From: CALMFT01 sp035333525
GTDB taxonomy: Bacteria; Patescibacteriota; Gracilibacteria; Absconditabacterales; Absconditicoccaceae
NCBI GenBank assembly: GCA_035333525.1
Contig: DAOQQF010000010.1
Location: 1-25,819 of the forward strand
DNA: 25,819 nt
Reading direction: 5' to 3'
A model generated the notes under the pieces. It did not search any database. It saw nothing but the letters and a program-made list of their open reading frames with translations, and was not told where the DNA came from. Made by a program: the position numbers and the translations under genes. Shown here piece after piece: positions 7,492 through 17,652 of the stretch; the first letter of the stretch is position 1, and each line of letters begins with the position of its first letter.

Positions 7492-8697
7492 ATGAAAGAA
7501 CAATCATACTATCCATATGCTATGCACAATCATTTTGACAGTCCTTTGTGGAAATTTATTGAAAATGAGGAAAACAGTAAAATAGTTGATGCTATTTGTG
7601 AAGAACGGCTTAAGCCGATTATTCCATATGGGAAAATATGAGAAAAAAGAGTTGGTGAAATTCTTACTTCCTATAAATATGGTCTTTTCTGTAAGATAGA
7701 AAATGATGAAATATATGTAAGTTGAGTATATCTGCTTATCACTCGTATTATAGAAGCTCTTATTACTAAAATGCAAAACTTTGAATTTGACAAAGATATT
7801 GTCGTAAGAATACTTTTATGAGTAATGGTACATAGATACTATACGACAGGCAAAATGTGAGATGCTTTATGGGATATATTAGATGAAGACTATAGAAGAA
7901 GCATAAACCCTCATAATGATAAACCAATCATAGCTGCTTCTCAACGAACTGACCTCATTGCTTTTAACTTAGAAGAAATAACAAAATGAGCTGATGAAGA
8001 TTATATAACAATAGCTAATTTCTATAGTAAACTAGTAAAGTGAAAACTTCCTGAGGTAACAAAAAAAGAATTAGATGCTTCGTATAGGACAGGAATTTTG
8101 TGAGAACAACTTTATAAATTCAATAAGGAGTGAATAGATTTTGTAAAACTAGTATTTCGCAACAGACCTGATATCGTCAAAGGATTTCAACAATGTCGTA
8201 TCAAAAGAATTTTCGAATATCGCATTCGACCCATTCTCACCTCGATAGTTTCAGCCGTATATCATACAGAGGAACTATTTATAAATATAGACCCATACTT
8301 TTTTGATGTAACAATTTGTGATAAAAAGAACCTAGAATGCAATAGAGAACACGTGCATCTTGTAATGAGCTTCACCAATATAGTGAATTCTTTCTTCTGT
8401 TCGCATTGTATCAAAAAAAACTTTTGAGGTTATGAATTAGATTTCTCTTCACAAATCAAATCCCAAGAAAGCGTAAAGAAAATGTTTGATGAACTATACT
8501 CACTAGTTGCTAATATCAGTCCTGATGAATTATTGCTATCAGCAGAATGAAAAACATATAATGCTGACGCAATAGAAAAGCTAAAAGACGAGATAAGTTA
8601 TGGGAATGTATGATTAGATAGATATGATTGAAAAACAACTGCGGCTACTTTTGTGCTAAAAAAAGATTTGAAAGGATATAAGAAAAAAGTAAAATAG
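7492..8697 (+). CDS. Unknown 401-aa protein, copy 1
   Basis: ATG at 7492 to TAG, with many TGA(Gly). No family recognised. The N-terminal third is mixed (MKEQSYYPYAMHNHFDSPLW), and the middle contains hydrophobic helices such as YLLITRIIEALITKM. A possible metal-binding or structural cluster sits near residues 282-310: Cys in ICDKKNLEC, His in EHVHLVM, then CSHC. The C-terminus is lysine-rich. Overall the protein appears soluble. It is transcribed divergently from the NYN gene and followed by the 42-aa ORF. Being the largest gene of unknown role in the element, it is the best candidate for an element-specific function such as copy control or host interaction. Confidence 0.6.
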
Positions 8698-8700
8698 AGA

Positions 8701-8758
8701 TACGCCCTTCAGCAAAGGGATTTTACAAGGCATTTCCTATACGCTCCTACGCAAGGAG
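8701..8758 (+). repeat. Twin small hairpins before the 42-aa ORF (copy 1)
   Basis: Two related units 39 bp apart start TACGC. Each forms a five-base stem with a five-base loop: CCCTT/AAGGG at 8705-8719 and CTCCT/AGGAG at 8744-8758. The reading frame of the downstream ORF is open across both, so they could also be coding. They recur in copy 2 at 15356-15413. Confidence 0.4.
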
Positions 8759-8781
8759 AAAGGAACTGACCAGGTAAGTCT

Positions 8782-8910
8782 ATGACAATTGAACAAGCAA
8801 GAGAAATCTTGTGACCTGCGTATGATAAGATTGATGATGCTCATATAGTTAAAATCATCAAACTATTCTATGCAGTCAGCGTTGCGATAATTGTTGCTGA
8901 AAAGCAATAG
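8782..8910 (+). CDS. 42-aa ORF upstream of LSR2, copy 1
   Basis: From ATG at 8782 to TAG: MTIEQAREILGPAYDKIDD, then a hydrophobic helix with VKIIKLFYAVSVAIIV and AEKQ at the end. It resembles the short ORF before LSR1 in layout (acidic helix, then hydrophobic C-terminal helix). The frame is open back to the stop of the previous gene, so a longer product from a non-ATG start is possible. A terminator separates it from LSR2. A small protein beside a serine recombinase could be a recombination directionality factor; this is inference from position only. Confidence 0.55.
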
Positions 8911-8922
8911 TCTATCAATAGA

Positions 8923-8953
8923 GAAAACACAGCTATACGCTGTGTTTTTCTTT
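8923..8953 (+). terminator. Terminator between the 42-aa ORF and LSR2 (copy 1)
   Basis: AAAACACAGC pairs with GCTGTGTTTT around TATAC, followed by TCTTT. It implies that LSR2 is transcribed from its own promoter in the A+T-rich 98 bp that follow. Confidence 0.85.
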
Positions 8954-9051
8954 ATAAAAAAATCTATAGATTGGTTTGATTTATATATTTTTTTGATTAT
9001 TATATAGCTCAAACTATACGTATAATTATTTATCATCTTTTGTATTGCAAG

Positions 9052-10764
9052 ATGCATAGAAGGAAAAAGACTATTTGACACAATGATTTAAAGAACTTTC
9101 AGTTCGATTGAAATAAGATTGTTACTAAGATTGCTCCTGCTCCTGAAAAGCAGAGAGCAGTTATTTATTGTAGAGTATCATCTGACCGTCAAATCAAAGA
9201 AGGTTTTGGATTAGATACACAAGAAATACTGGCACAAGAGCGATGTGAAAAACAGAGCCCACCTATCGAAATAGTCGCTATTTTCAAAGAATGAAAAGGC
9301 GTTTCCTGATATACTGATAGTCGTATAGAATTTGATAAACTACTGGCTTTCATCAAAAAAGAAAATGAAAAATATATAAAAATCACTCATTTCGTATGTA
9401 GAGAGCTGAGTAGAATATCGAGACCTGACCTAGACGACGTAGGGAAAGCTCTCAATATGGAATGACAGGTAAAACAGTACTGACTAAAGATTATAGATAT
9501 TGGAGACGATAAGTTAGACGATACAACTGATGAGTGAAAACTTCTCAAAGTTATTAAATATGCTCTTGCCTGATATGAAAGAAAAAATACCAATAAAAGA
9601 TGTACAAATGGGAGAAGATGAAGACTATTAGACTGATATCGACCATTTCCTGCACCTCCACTAGGATATAAAAGAATAAATCACTGAGAGAAAAAAGGCT
9701 ATACAGATGAGGTGGATGAGATGATAGCACCAATACTAAAGCAATGATTAGAGATGTTTGCTAATGACCCTTCTATGAGCCAGTCTCAGCTCTATCATTT
9801 TCTGATTGATAGTGGTTTAAAATGACCAAAGAAAAATAAAAATAAAGACAATAAAATATATAGAACATACTTAGAAAAAATGTTTCAACTCCATAGACTA
9901 TATTACTATGCAGGATATATTGTTTATCCTAGTCGAGATATCAATGAGTTGGTAGAGTGAAGACACATAGGGATTATCTCACTAGCTACTGCAAATGCGG
10001 TAAAAGACAAACTCATTAAAGGCAGTAAAGGTGTCAAAGTAAGAAAAGATACTGAAAACGATGAGTTTGTTTTGAAACAACTTATAGAGTGTAAATGATG
10101 CCAAAGAAAACTCACAGGATGGGTAACCACTAAGCCAAATAAAAAACAATTCAAATACTATGGATGCCAAGTTACAGGATGTCCTGAGAAAGCTAATATC
10201 CCTAAAGACTACCTGGAAACGACTGTATTAGATATGATACGTGCTATACAACTTCCACCTGAGATGATAAAGCTCTTTGAAGCCGTTTTTGACAATGCAC
10301 GAAAAGACAAATCTAAGGATTGGAAACAACATATACACGCCAAAGAACAAAGACTAAAACAGCTCACTATAGAGAAAGAAAAGATTGAGAAGTATCTTCT
10401 CAGAGGAACAGCTCCTCTAGCTATGGAAAAAAGCCTCAATGAAAAACGAGCTGAATATGATGCAGAACAGAGATTGATTTGAGAGACCTTAGAGAACCAA
10501 GAAACACCTGACATTGAAAGAAAAAACATATTACAAAAAACGAGAGAGCTGATTTGTAGCCCCCTCGCTTTCCGAGAGTTATGAGACTTGGGTCTTAGGA
10601 AGATGTTAGTTTCGGTTCGATTTTGAGATTGTTTATTCCATACAAAAGATGGATGACTTCAAACCAGTGAAACACCAAGTCTCTACAGTGTTTTATGTGA
10701 ATTGAAGGATAATTTTACTCGTTTATGGGTTTGCAGGGATTCGAACCCTGGACCAAAAGATTAA
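9052..10764 (+). CDS. Large serine recombinase LSR2, copy 1, with tRNA-derived C-terminus
   Basis: 570 residues from ATG at 9052 to TAA. The nucleophile is Ser43 in IYCRVSSDRQ. The arginine motif reads ELSRISRP, and a recombinase domain contains PAPPLGYKR. The zinc ribbon has four Cys (ECKGCQRK ... YYGC ... GC). A coiled coil (about 415-485) precedes a conserved C-terminal block (LVSVRFGDCLF). Codons 559-560 (TGG GTT) are the attachment core. The last ten residues (CRDSNPGPKD) are read antisense from tRNA-Lys(CUU), and the stop lies in its anticodon loop. In a circular element the frame would instead run into the 61-residue tail at 4247-4432, giving 619 residues. The catalytic core is intact either way. 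Confidence 0.93.
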
Positions 10765-10798
10765 GAGTCTTCTGCTCTACCAACTGAGCTACAAACCC
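10726..10798 (-). tRNA. tRNA-Lys(CUU)
   Basis: 73 nt, no encoded CCA. Acceptor GGGTTTG/CAAACCC, D stem GCTC/GAGC, anticodon stem GAAGA/TCTTT with loop CTCTTAA (anticodon CTT), T-arm CAGGG/CCCTG, discriminator A. Its 3' end abuts the right end of element copy 1, and integration leaves the tRNA whole. Confidence 0.95.
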
Positions 10799-10901
10799 AT
10801 TTATAAAACTATTTCTACACTTTTACTTACGCATTTGCTAAACGTTACTAAAAAAGAGTATGCACTCAATTTTAACCTACATAATACAATTTATAATTGA
10901 T

Positions 10902-11087
10902 TGGGTCAAAGGTGAAAAACCTCAAACCGACGTGTATAGAGTATTTAATGAATTAGTAGGTGATTTCAAGCAAAAAGCATCATTATTGGATGCAATTTTT
11001 TTGCATATCCACCATACGCCTATTTTGAAAGAGAGATTTATACAAGCCAAAGTCTTTACCGCCGAGTATTCGAACATCTATATATAA
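10902..11087 (+). pseudogene. Stranded C-terminal tail of LSR2 (copy 2, left end)
   Basis: Same 61 codons as at 4247-4432. Here a chromosomal ATG at 10860 happens to be in frame and would add 14 residues before WVKGEK, so a short fusion peptide could be made. That ATG lies in the spacer beside tRNA-Lys(CUU) and is probably fortuitous. Confidence 0.7.
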
Positions 11088-11129
11088 TGAATAATTCGCT
11101 CACAGCTTTATATCATATACTACTACGCT

Positions 11130-12089
11130 ATGGAAAACATCTCAGCTATTGTACAGCCAGCACCAGCACAAAAGAAAGTCTTTTACGCTACTATGGCTAA
11201 GTTTACTAAAAGCCAAGAGTTGAAAGCAAAGATTATTCCTTATCTGTTAGAACACTATCCTCAGGTTCTCAGAAATCCTAACAGAAAACAGAGAATGAGA
11301 GAGTGTTGTAATATGGTAGCCTTTAGAAGATACTTAGATACAGGAAACATACAGCTTGTATCCTCTAACTTCTGTAAGTATGACAGAATTTGTATTGCCT
11401 GTGCTACCAAGAGAGCAATGAGAATGATAAAGAAGTTTTCTCAGGGAATACAAGAACATAGTCTCTACAACAAAAAGCGATACTATATTGTCCTCACTAT
11501 CAGCCACAAAGAGTGAGATGCTCTTTCAGAGCTTATGGATAGACTTATGCTCTACAAAGACAAGCTGGCAAGGGCGTATAGAAATAGCAAAAGGGACAAT
11601 CATAAATCTAAGAGTTTCTTTGCTCAATTTGATGGAATGGTAATGTCTATAGAGATTGATCATAAGTGAAAGAATTGACGACATCCACATATCAATATCC
11701 TTGCCTGTAGCGATAACGACATAGTCACTGAAAGTAAGTTTGCAAGGGGTAATACAAATCAGCAGTTATTGGATGAATGGAAAGAAATCACAAATGGCAC
11801 AAGCTATATTCACAACATACGCTATATTGAAGTCAAAAAAGACCATTTTTCAAGAAGTGGTATAGGTGAAGTTTTCAAATATGCGATAAAATTCTCTGAC
11901 TTATCTATGGAGCAACTAGCAGAGGTTATGGCAAATCAGCACAAGCATAAATATCGCTTCTTTGCTACATATGGGATATTCAGGGGGTGGGAGTTGTGAG
12001 AATGAGTGACGTATGATGGAGATTGGAGTGAGGGGGTGTTTTTATATGATGAGGGAGAGAAGAAATACAATATACAAAATGCTTTCTAA
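11130..12089 (+). CDS. Rolling-circle Rep (Rep_1-like), copy 2
   Basis: Same protein as the gene at 4475-5434: 319 residues, Cys cluster at 82-91, GRHPHINIL motif, nucleophile Tyr251. No differences were noticed between copies. Two intact Rep genes mean that either element could be replicated in place from its origin if the protein is expressed. Confidence 0.82.
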
Positions 12090-12177
12090 ATGTTATCAGA
12101 GAAAGTAGCAAAATATTTGCATAATCCATATTTATATGTATAATATATAAAAGATTTATTTCATTTTTTTATAAAAG

Positions 12178-13023
12178 ATGTCACTAAAAAACAAATTACT
12201 TATATGAGCAATAGCTCTTGGCACTCTATGAGCAGGAAATCTAAAAGCTCAAGATAAAGTCGTCAATAATTCAAAGAAGGATACTATTGAGAATTTTCAG
12301 TGAAATAAAACAGATAACTACTGAGCTTATGATGATAAAGAAGGGATGTGATGATATCTACAAGATGTAAATTGACTATACGAAAATGGACTACAGCCAC
12401 CAACTTGAGTGAAACTACAAGCACAACAAGATATGGCAGAAATAGTGAAACAATTAAAGACGCCTAATATTGATGAAAGAATTGTAAGTGGAATTATAGC
12501 AGAAAGAATGAGACATTACTCAATAGAAGATTATGATAAAAACACTCAAAAAGCATATCTCATAGCATTAAATGAATACCTTTATGAATATCTTATACAA
12601 TCACTAGATAATTTTATCTACGATAAAAATACACCTAATCAAAACTATAATGATTTTATGAATTATGGTATTGAATGAGATAAAGAAATTCACTCAGCAC
12701 TTGAGACATTCTCTAATAATCCCACGAATATGGAACTACTCAAATATCAACTTAAAGATATTAGAACACAACTATCAAACATTCACGAATGAAAGTATAA
12801 TAGCGAGCAACAAAAATTAGACGAATATGTTAAATATCTAAAAAACACCCAAGAAACATTAGAAAAACAATACTGAAAAATGTTATGAAATGATGCAAAC
12901 AAAAACAACGGCAATCTAGCTATATGATTGCTATTGGGTCTATTAACATCTATGACAATATTGTTTGGTATAGCAAACAGGCAAGTAGCAAAAATGAAAA
13001 AAGAAAGTAATAAAAATCAATAA
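12178..13023 (+). CDS. Secreted, C-terminally anchored protein, copy 2
   Basis: Duplicate of the gene at 5523-6368: 281 residues with signal peptide, Asn/Gln/Lys-rich exported region, C-terminal hydrophobic anchor and basic tail. Function unknown. Confidence 0.7.
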
Positions 13024-13032
13024 AATAGAAGG

Positions 13033-13065
13033 AAAAGTCTCAGAGTAATTGGGACTTTTTTATTT
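13033..13065 (+). terminator. Terminator after the secreted-protein gene (copy 2)
   Basis: Same nine-pair stem and T-rich tail as at 6378-6410. Confidence 0.85.
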
Positions 13066-13199
13066 CTGAAGATTTCAATAAGCAAAAAGGCAATGGATTG
13101 CTCCACTGCCTATGCAAAACTAACGATATCTATATATACTCTTTTTTTTCTATTTTGCAAGTTTTTTTATGAGTTTTTTTTAGTAGTTTTATATTCCGC

Positions 13200-14018
13200 T
13201 TAGAGAAGCGATTTGAGAAAATAGATTAATCTCTCTTTATCAGCCACTTTCCACTTTTTTATGACTGTATAGATATACTCTCTATTATTGTTTTGAAGTT
13301 TAAAGAAAGGGTCTGATGGTAGCTCTGTAGTAACAGATAGTAGTGTACCTTTCTGTAATTGTCAATCTATAAGGCTCTGAATATATCCGATATTTCTTTG
13401 TATTCATTCTGCATCTAGCGATTTATAGAACTTAAGTAATTGTGGATATAATCGTAGTTTTCACCTCACTAATTTCTTCAGATTAGAGGTTAATTCTTTG
13501 GTATCACTATTGATGTCATATATTTCAAAAAGTTCTGTATTTGCTGTTTTATCACGTAATTGATAGAGCTCTGCTCCAATATGTTTCGCAGTACTAAAGA
13601 TAAAAACCCTTTTCTGTTCTACAGTAATAAGCTGTTCTATAATGTGAGCAAAATCTCCATCTCCACTAAACAAAATCAGCGTATCAAAGTTAGAAATCTC
13701 CTTACTGATATGGTAGCCCATTTCAGTGTCTACATTCCCCTTTTTCTTTCACCCTTTAAATCTCACTTGCTTAAAATAGAGCATAAAATTACTTTTACTT
13801 TGATATTCTTCAGCAAGTTTTTCAATAACTGTTTTTTGATATGGTTTATCTTCATCATATGCTCCAAAAAATGCAGTTTTCACAATCTTTTCATCTGTAT
13901 CAAGATATTTGAGAAACTTATTCAACTCAAAACGTCGTCCTGTAGTATATTGAGCATAGTAGACATTGGAAAAGTCTATGAAGACCATCGCTTTCCCTGA
14001 TATAATTGATGAAAACAT
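13200..14018 (-). CDS. NYN-domain protein, copy 2
   Basis: Duplicate of the gene at 6545-7363: 272 residues with the FIDFSNVYY, VDTEMGYHI and FSGDGDF acidic motifs of the PIN-like NYN fold. Faces the 401-aa gene across the divergent promoter region 14019-14146. Confidence 0.85.
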
Positions 14019-14146
14019 AATATGCTAAAGTAAATATAAAGTGCTAAGATTGGTATAGTGTTTTTACCGATAAAAGCAACCTCATTCGAATTGCAACACT
14101 ACTACATAATGCTATACTACACGTATTTATATGAGATAAAAATACG

Positions 14147-15352
14147 ATGAAAGAACAATCATACTATCCATATGCTATGCACAATCATTTTGACAGTCCT
14201 TTGTGGAAATTTATTGAAAATGAGGAAAACAGTAAAATAGTTGATGCTATTTGTGAAGAACGGCTTAAGCCGATTATTCCATATGGGAAAATATGAGAAA
14301 AAAGAGTTGGTGAAATTCTTACTTCCTATAAATATGGTCTTTTCTGTAAGATAGAAAATGATGAAATATATGTAAGTTGAGTATATCTGCTTATCACTCG
14401 TATTATAGAAGCTCTTATTACTAAAATGCAAAACTTTGAATTTGACAAAGATATTGTCGTAAGAATACTTTTATGAGTAATGGTACATAGATACTATACG
14501 ACAGGCAAAATGTGAGATGCTTTATGGGATATATTAGATGAAGACTATAGAAGAAGCATAAACCCTCATAATGATAAACCAATCATAGCTGCTTCTCAAC
14601 GAACTGACCTCATTGCTTTTAACTTAGAAGAAATAACAAAATGAGCTGATGAAGATTATATAACAATAGCTAATTTCTATAGTAAACTAGTAAAGTGAAA
14701 ACTTCCTGAGGTAACAAAAAAAGAATTAGATGCTTCGTATAGGACAGGAATTTTGTGAGAACAACTTTATAAATTCAATAAGGAGTGAATAGATTTTGTA
14801 AAACTAGTATTTCGCAACAGACCTGATATCGTCAAAGGATTTCAACAATGTCGTATCAAAAGAATTTTCGAATATCGCATTCGACCCATTCTCACCTCGA
14901 TAGTTTCAGCCGTATATCATACAGAGGAACTATTTATAAATATAGACCCATACTTTTTTGATGTAACAATTTGTGATAAAAAGAACCTAGAATGCAATAG
15001 AGAACACGTGCATCTTGTAATGAGCTTCACCAATATAGTGAATTCTTTCTTCTGTTCGCATTGTATCAAAAAAAACTTTTGAGGTTATGAATTAGATTTC
15101 TCTTCACAAATCAAATCCCAAGAAAGCGTAAAGAAAATGTTTGATGAACTATACTCACTAGTTGCTAATATCAGTCCTGATGAATTATTGCTATCAGCAG
15201 AATGAAAAACATATAATGCTGACGCAATAGAAAAGCTAAAAGACGAGATAAGTTATGGGAATGTATGATTAGATAGATATGATTGAAAAACAACTGCGGC
15301 TACTTTTGTGCTAAAAAAAGATTTGAAAGGATATAAGAAAAAAGTAAAATAG
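14147..15352 (+). CDS. Unknown 401-aa protein, copy 2
   Basis: Duplicate of the gene at 7492-8697, including the Cys/His-containing segment near residues 282-310 and the lysine-rich C-terminus. No family recognised. Confidence 0.6.
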
Positions 15353-15355
15353 AGA

Positions 15356-15413
15356 TACGCCCTTCAGCAAAGGGATTTTACAAGGCATTTCCTATACGCT
15401 CCTACGCAAGGAG
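15356..15413 (+). repeat. Twin small hairpins (copy 2)
   Basis: Same paired CCCTT/AAGGG and CTCCT/AGGAG hairpins as at 8701-8758, just upstream of the 42-aa ORF. Confidence 0.4.
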
Positions 15414-15436
15414 AAAGGAACTGACCAGGTAAGTCT

Positions 15437-15565
15437 ATGACAATTGAACAAGCAAGAGAAATCTTGTGACCTGCGTATGATAAGATTGATGATGCTCATA
15501 TAGTTAAAATCATCAAACTATTCTATGCAGTCAGCGTTGCGATAATTGTTGCTGAAAAGCAATAG
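15437..15565 (+). CDS. 42-aa ORF upstream of LSR2, copy 2
   Basis: Duplicate of the ORF at 8782-8910. Acidic N-terminal helix, hydrophobic C-terminal helix. Role unknown. Confidence 0.55.
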
Positions 15566-15577
15566 TCTATCAATAGA

Positions 15578-15608
15578 GAAAACACAGCTATACGCTGTGT
15601 TTTTCTTT
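15578..15608 (+). terminator. Terminator between the 42-aa ORF and LSR2 (copy 2)
   Basis: Same AAAACACAGC/GCTGTGTTTT stem and T-rich tail as at 8923-8953. Confidence 0.85.
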
Positions 15609-15706
15609 ATAAAAAAATCTATAGATTGGTTTGATTTATATATTTTTTTGATTATTATATAGCTCAAACTATACGTATAATTATTTATCATCTTTTGTAT
15701 TGCAAG

Positions 15707-17419
15707 ATGCATAGAAGGAAAAAGACTATTTGACACAATGATTTAAAGAACTTTCAGTTCGATTGAAATAAGATTGTTACTAAGATTGCTCCTGCTCCTG
15801 AAAAGCAGAGAGCAGTTATTTATTGTAGAGTATCATCTGACCGTCAAATCAAAGAAGGTTTTGGATTAGATACACAAGAAATACTGGCACAAGAGCGATG
15901 TGAAAAACAGAGCCCACCTATCGAAATAGTCGCTATTTTCAAAGAATGAAAAGGCGTTTCCTGATATACTGATAGTCGTATAGAATTTGATAAACTACTG
16001 GCTTTCATCAAAAAAGAAAATGAAAAATATATAAAAATCACTCATTTCGTATGTAGAGAGCTGAGTAGAATATCGAGACCTGACCTAGACGACGTAGGGA
16101 AAGCTCTCAATATGGAATGACAGGTAAAACAGTACTGACTAAAGATTATAGATATTGGAGACGATAAGTTAGACGATACAACTGATGAGTGAAAACTTCT
16201 CAAAGTTATTAAATATGCTCTTGCCTGATATGAAAGAAAAAATACCAATAAAAGATGTACAAATGGGAGAAGATGAAGACTATTAGACTGATATCGACCA
16301 TTTCCTGCACCTCCACTAGGATATAAAAGAATAAATCACTGAGAGAAAAAAGGCTATACAGATGAGGTGGATGAGATGATAGCACCAATACTAAAGCAAT
16401 GATTAGAGATGTTTGCTAATGACCCTTCTATGAGCCAGTCTCAGCTCTATCATTTTCTGATTGATAGTGGTTTAAAATGACCAAAGAAAAATAAAAATAA
16501 AGACAATAAAATATATAGAACATACTTAGAAAAAATGTTTCAACTCCATAGACTATATTACTATGCAGGATATATTGTTTATCCTAGTCGAGATATCAAT
16601 GAGTTGGTAGAGTGAAGACACATAGGGATTATCTCACTAGCTACTGCAAATGCGGTAAAAGACAAACTCATTAAAGGCAGTAAAGGTGTCAAAGTAAGAA
16701 AAGATACTGAAAACGATGAGTTTGTTTTGAAACAACTTATAGAGTGTAAATGATGCCAAAGAAAACTCACAGGATGGGTAACCACTAAGCCAAATAAAAA
16801 ACAATTCAAATACTATGGATGCCAAGTTACAGGATGTCCTGAGAAAGCTAATATCCCTAAAGACTACCTGGAAACGACTGTATTAGATATGATACGTGCT
16901 ATACAACTTCCACCTGAGATGATAAAGCTCTTTGAAGCCGTTTTTGACAATGCACGAAAAGACAAATCTAAGGATTGGAAACAACATATACACGCCAAAG
17001 AACAAAGACTAAAACAGCTCACTATAGAGAAAGAAAAGATTGAGAAGTATCTTCTCAGAGGAACAGCTCCTCTAGCTATGGAAAAAAGCCTCAATGAAAA
17101 ACGAGCTGAATATGATGCAGAACAGAGATTGATTTGAGAGACCTTAGAGAACCAAGAAACACCTGACATTGAAAGAAAAAACATATTACAAAAAACGAGA
17201 GAGCTGATTTGTAGCCCCCTCGCTTTCCGAGAGTTATGAGACTTGGGTCTTAGGAAGATGTTAGTTTCGGTTCGATTTTGAGATTGTTTATTCCATACAA
17301 AAGATGGATGACTTCAAACCAGTGAAACACCAAGTCTCTACAGTGTTTTATGTGAATTGAAGGATAATTTTACTCGTTTATGGGTTTGCAGGGAATCGAA
17401 CCCTGGACCAGTGGCTTAA
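15707..17419 (+). CDS. Large serine recombinase LSR2, copy 2, with tRNA-derived C-terminus
   Basis: 570 residues, the same as copy 1 up to the TGGGT core. The last ten residues (CRESNPGPVA) come from the antisense of tRNA-Lys(UUU), and the TAA again lies in the anticodon loop. Two different tRNA genes thus give tails of equal length, because the loop TTAA is at the same place in both. The catalytic Ser43, arginine motif, four-Cys zinc ribbon and coiled coil are all present. Confidence 0.93.
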
Positions 17420-17453
17420 AAGGCCATTGCTCTACCAACTGAGCTACAAACCC
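17381..17453 (-). tRNA. tRNA-Lys(UUU)
   Basis: 73 nt. Acceptor, D-arm and T-arm are the same as tRNA-Lys(CUU) apart from one T-loop base. Anticodon loop CTTTTAA gives anticodon TTT. The top pair of the anticodon stem is an A-C mismatch. The 3' end abuts element copy 2. Confidence 0.95.
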
Positions 17454-17502
17454 ACATATCACATAATACACAAATAATACTGATCCTATAAAAAAATTAA
17501 TA

Positions 17503-17585
17503 TGGGCAGGGAAGGATTTGAACCTTCGTAGACTCGCGTCGACAGATTTACAGTCTGTTGCAATTGACCACTCTGCCACCTACCC
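17503..17585 (-). tRNA. tRNA-Tyr(GUA)
   Basis: 83 nt, class II with a long variable arm. Acceptor GGGTAGG pairs with CCTGCCC (one G·U pair), discriminator A. Anticodon stem ACAGA/TCTGT with loop CTGTAAA (GTA). T-arm GAAGG/CCTTC. Confidence 0.95.
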
Positions 17586-17606
17586 ATATGTATTACAATA
17601 ATTATT

Positions 17607-17652
17607 TGGTGGACTCTAGGAGATTCGAACTCCTGACCTAGCCGATGTATCG
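17607..17652 (-). pseudogene. tRNA 3' portion cut by the scaffold gap
   Basis: Contains an encoded CCA, the 3' acceptor strand and T-arm shared with tRNA-Ala, and part of an AGCCGAT-type anticodon arm, then runs into Ns. The rest cannot be read. Confidence 0.6.

Larger units (their letters stand above)
4247..10730 (+). mobile_element. Integrative rolling-circle element, copy 1, at tRNA-Lys(CUU)
   Basis: A 6,479-bp unit bounded by TGGGT at 4247-4251 and 10726-10730 (one copy belongs to the tRNA 3' end). Gene content: LSR2 tail fragment, Rep, secreted protein, NYN protein (opposite strand), 401-aa unknown, 42-aa ORF, LSR2. The same sequence recurs at offset 6,655. The ends are known because both flanks diverge abruptly outside the two copies. 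The right flank is a tRNA-Lys in each case and the left flanks are unrelated. No relaxase or conjugation genes were seen, so movement would depend on LSR2 and Rep. Confidence 0.88.
10902..17385 (+). mobile_element. Integrative rolling-circle element, copy 2, at tRNA-Lys(UUU)
   Basis: Same 6,479-bp unit as copy 1 (offset 6,655) with the same TGGGT ends, at 10902-10906 and 17381-17385. Reading both side by side I found no difference between the copies, and every ORF is matched. Only 176 bp separate the two elements: tRNA-Lys(CUU) plus 103 bp. The left flank (AATTTATAATTGAT) differs from that of copy 1, and the tRNA on the right differs in its anticodon arm. This fits a second insertion into a second target rather than a simple tandem duplication. 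Confidence 0.85.

Noticed and set aside
9189..10529. Several minus-strand ORFs of 62-106 aa (and their copies at +6655)
   Set aside because: All lie antisense to LSR2, are Ser/Phe/Leu-rich shadows, and have no motifs.
4247..17385. Simple tandem duplication as the explanation for the two elements
   Set aside because: The tRNAs at the right ends differ in anticodon and the left flanks are unrelated, so two insertions explain the junctions better than duplication of one locus. An assembly effect is still not excluded.
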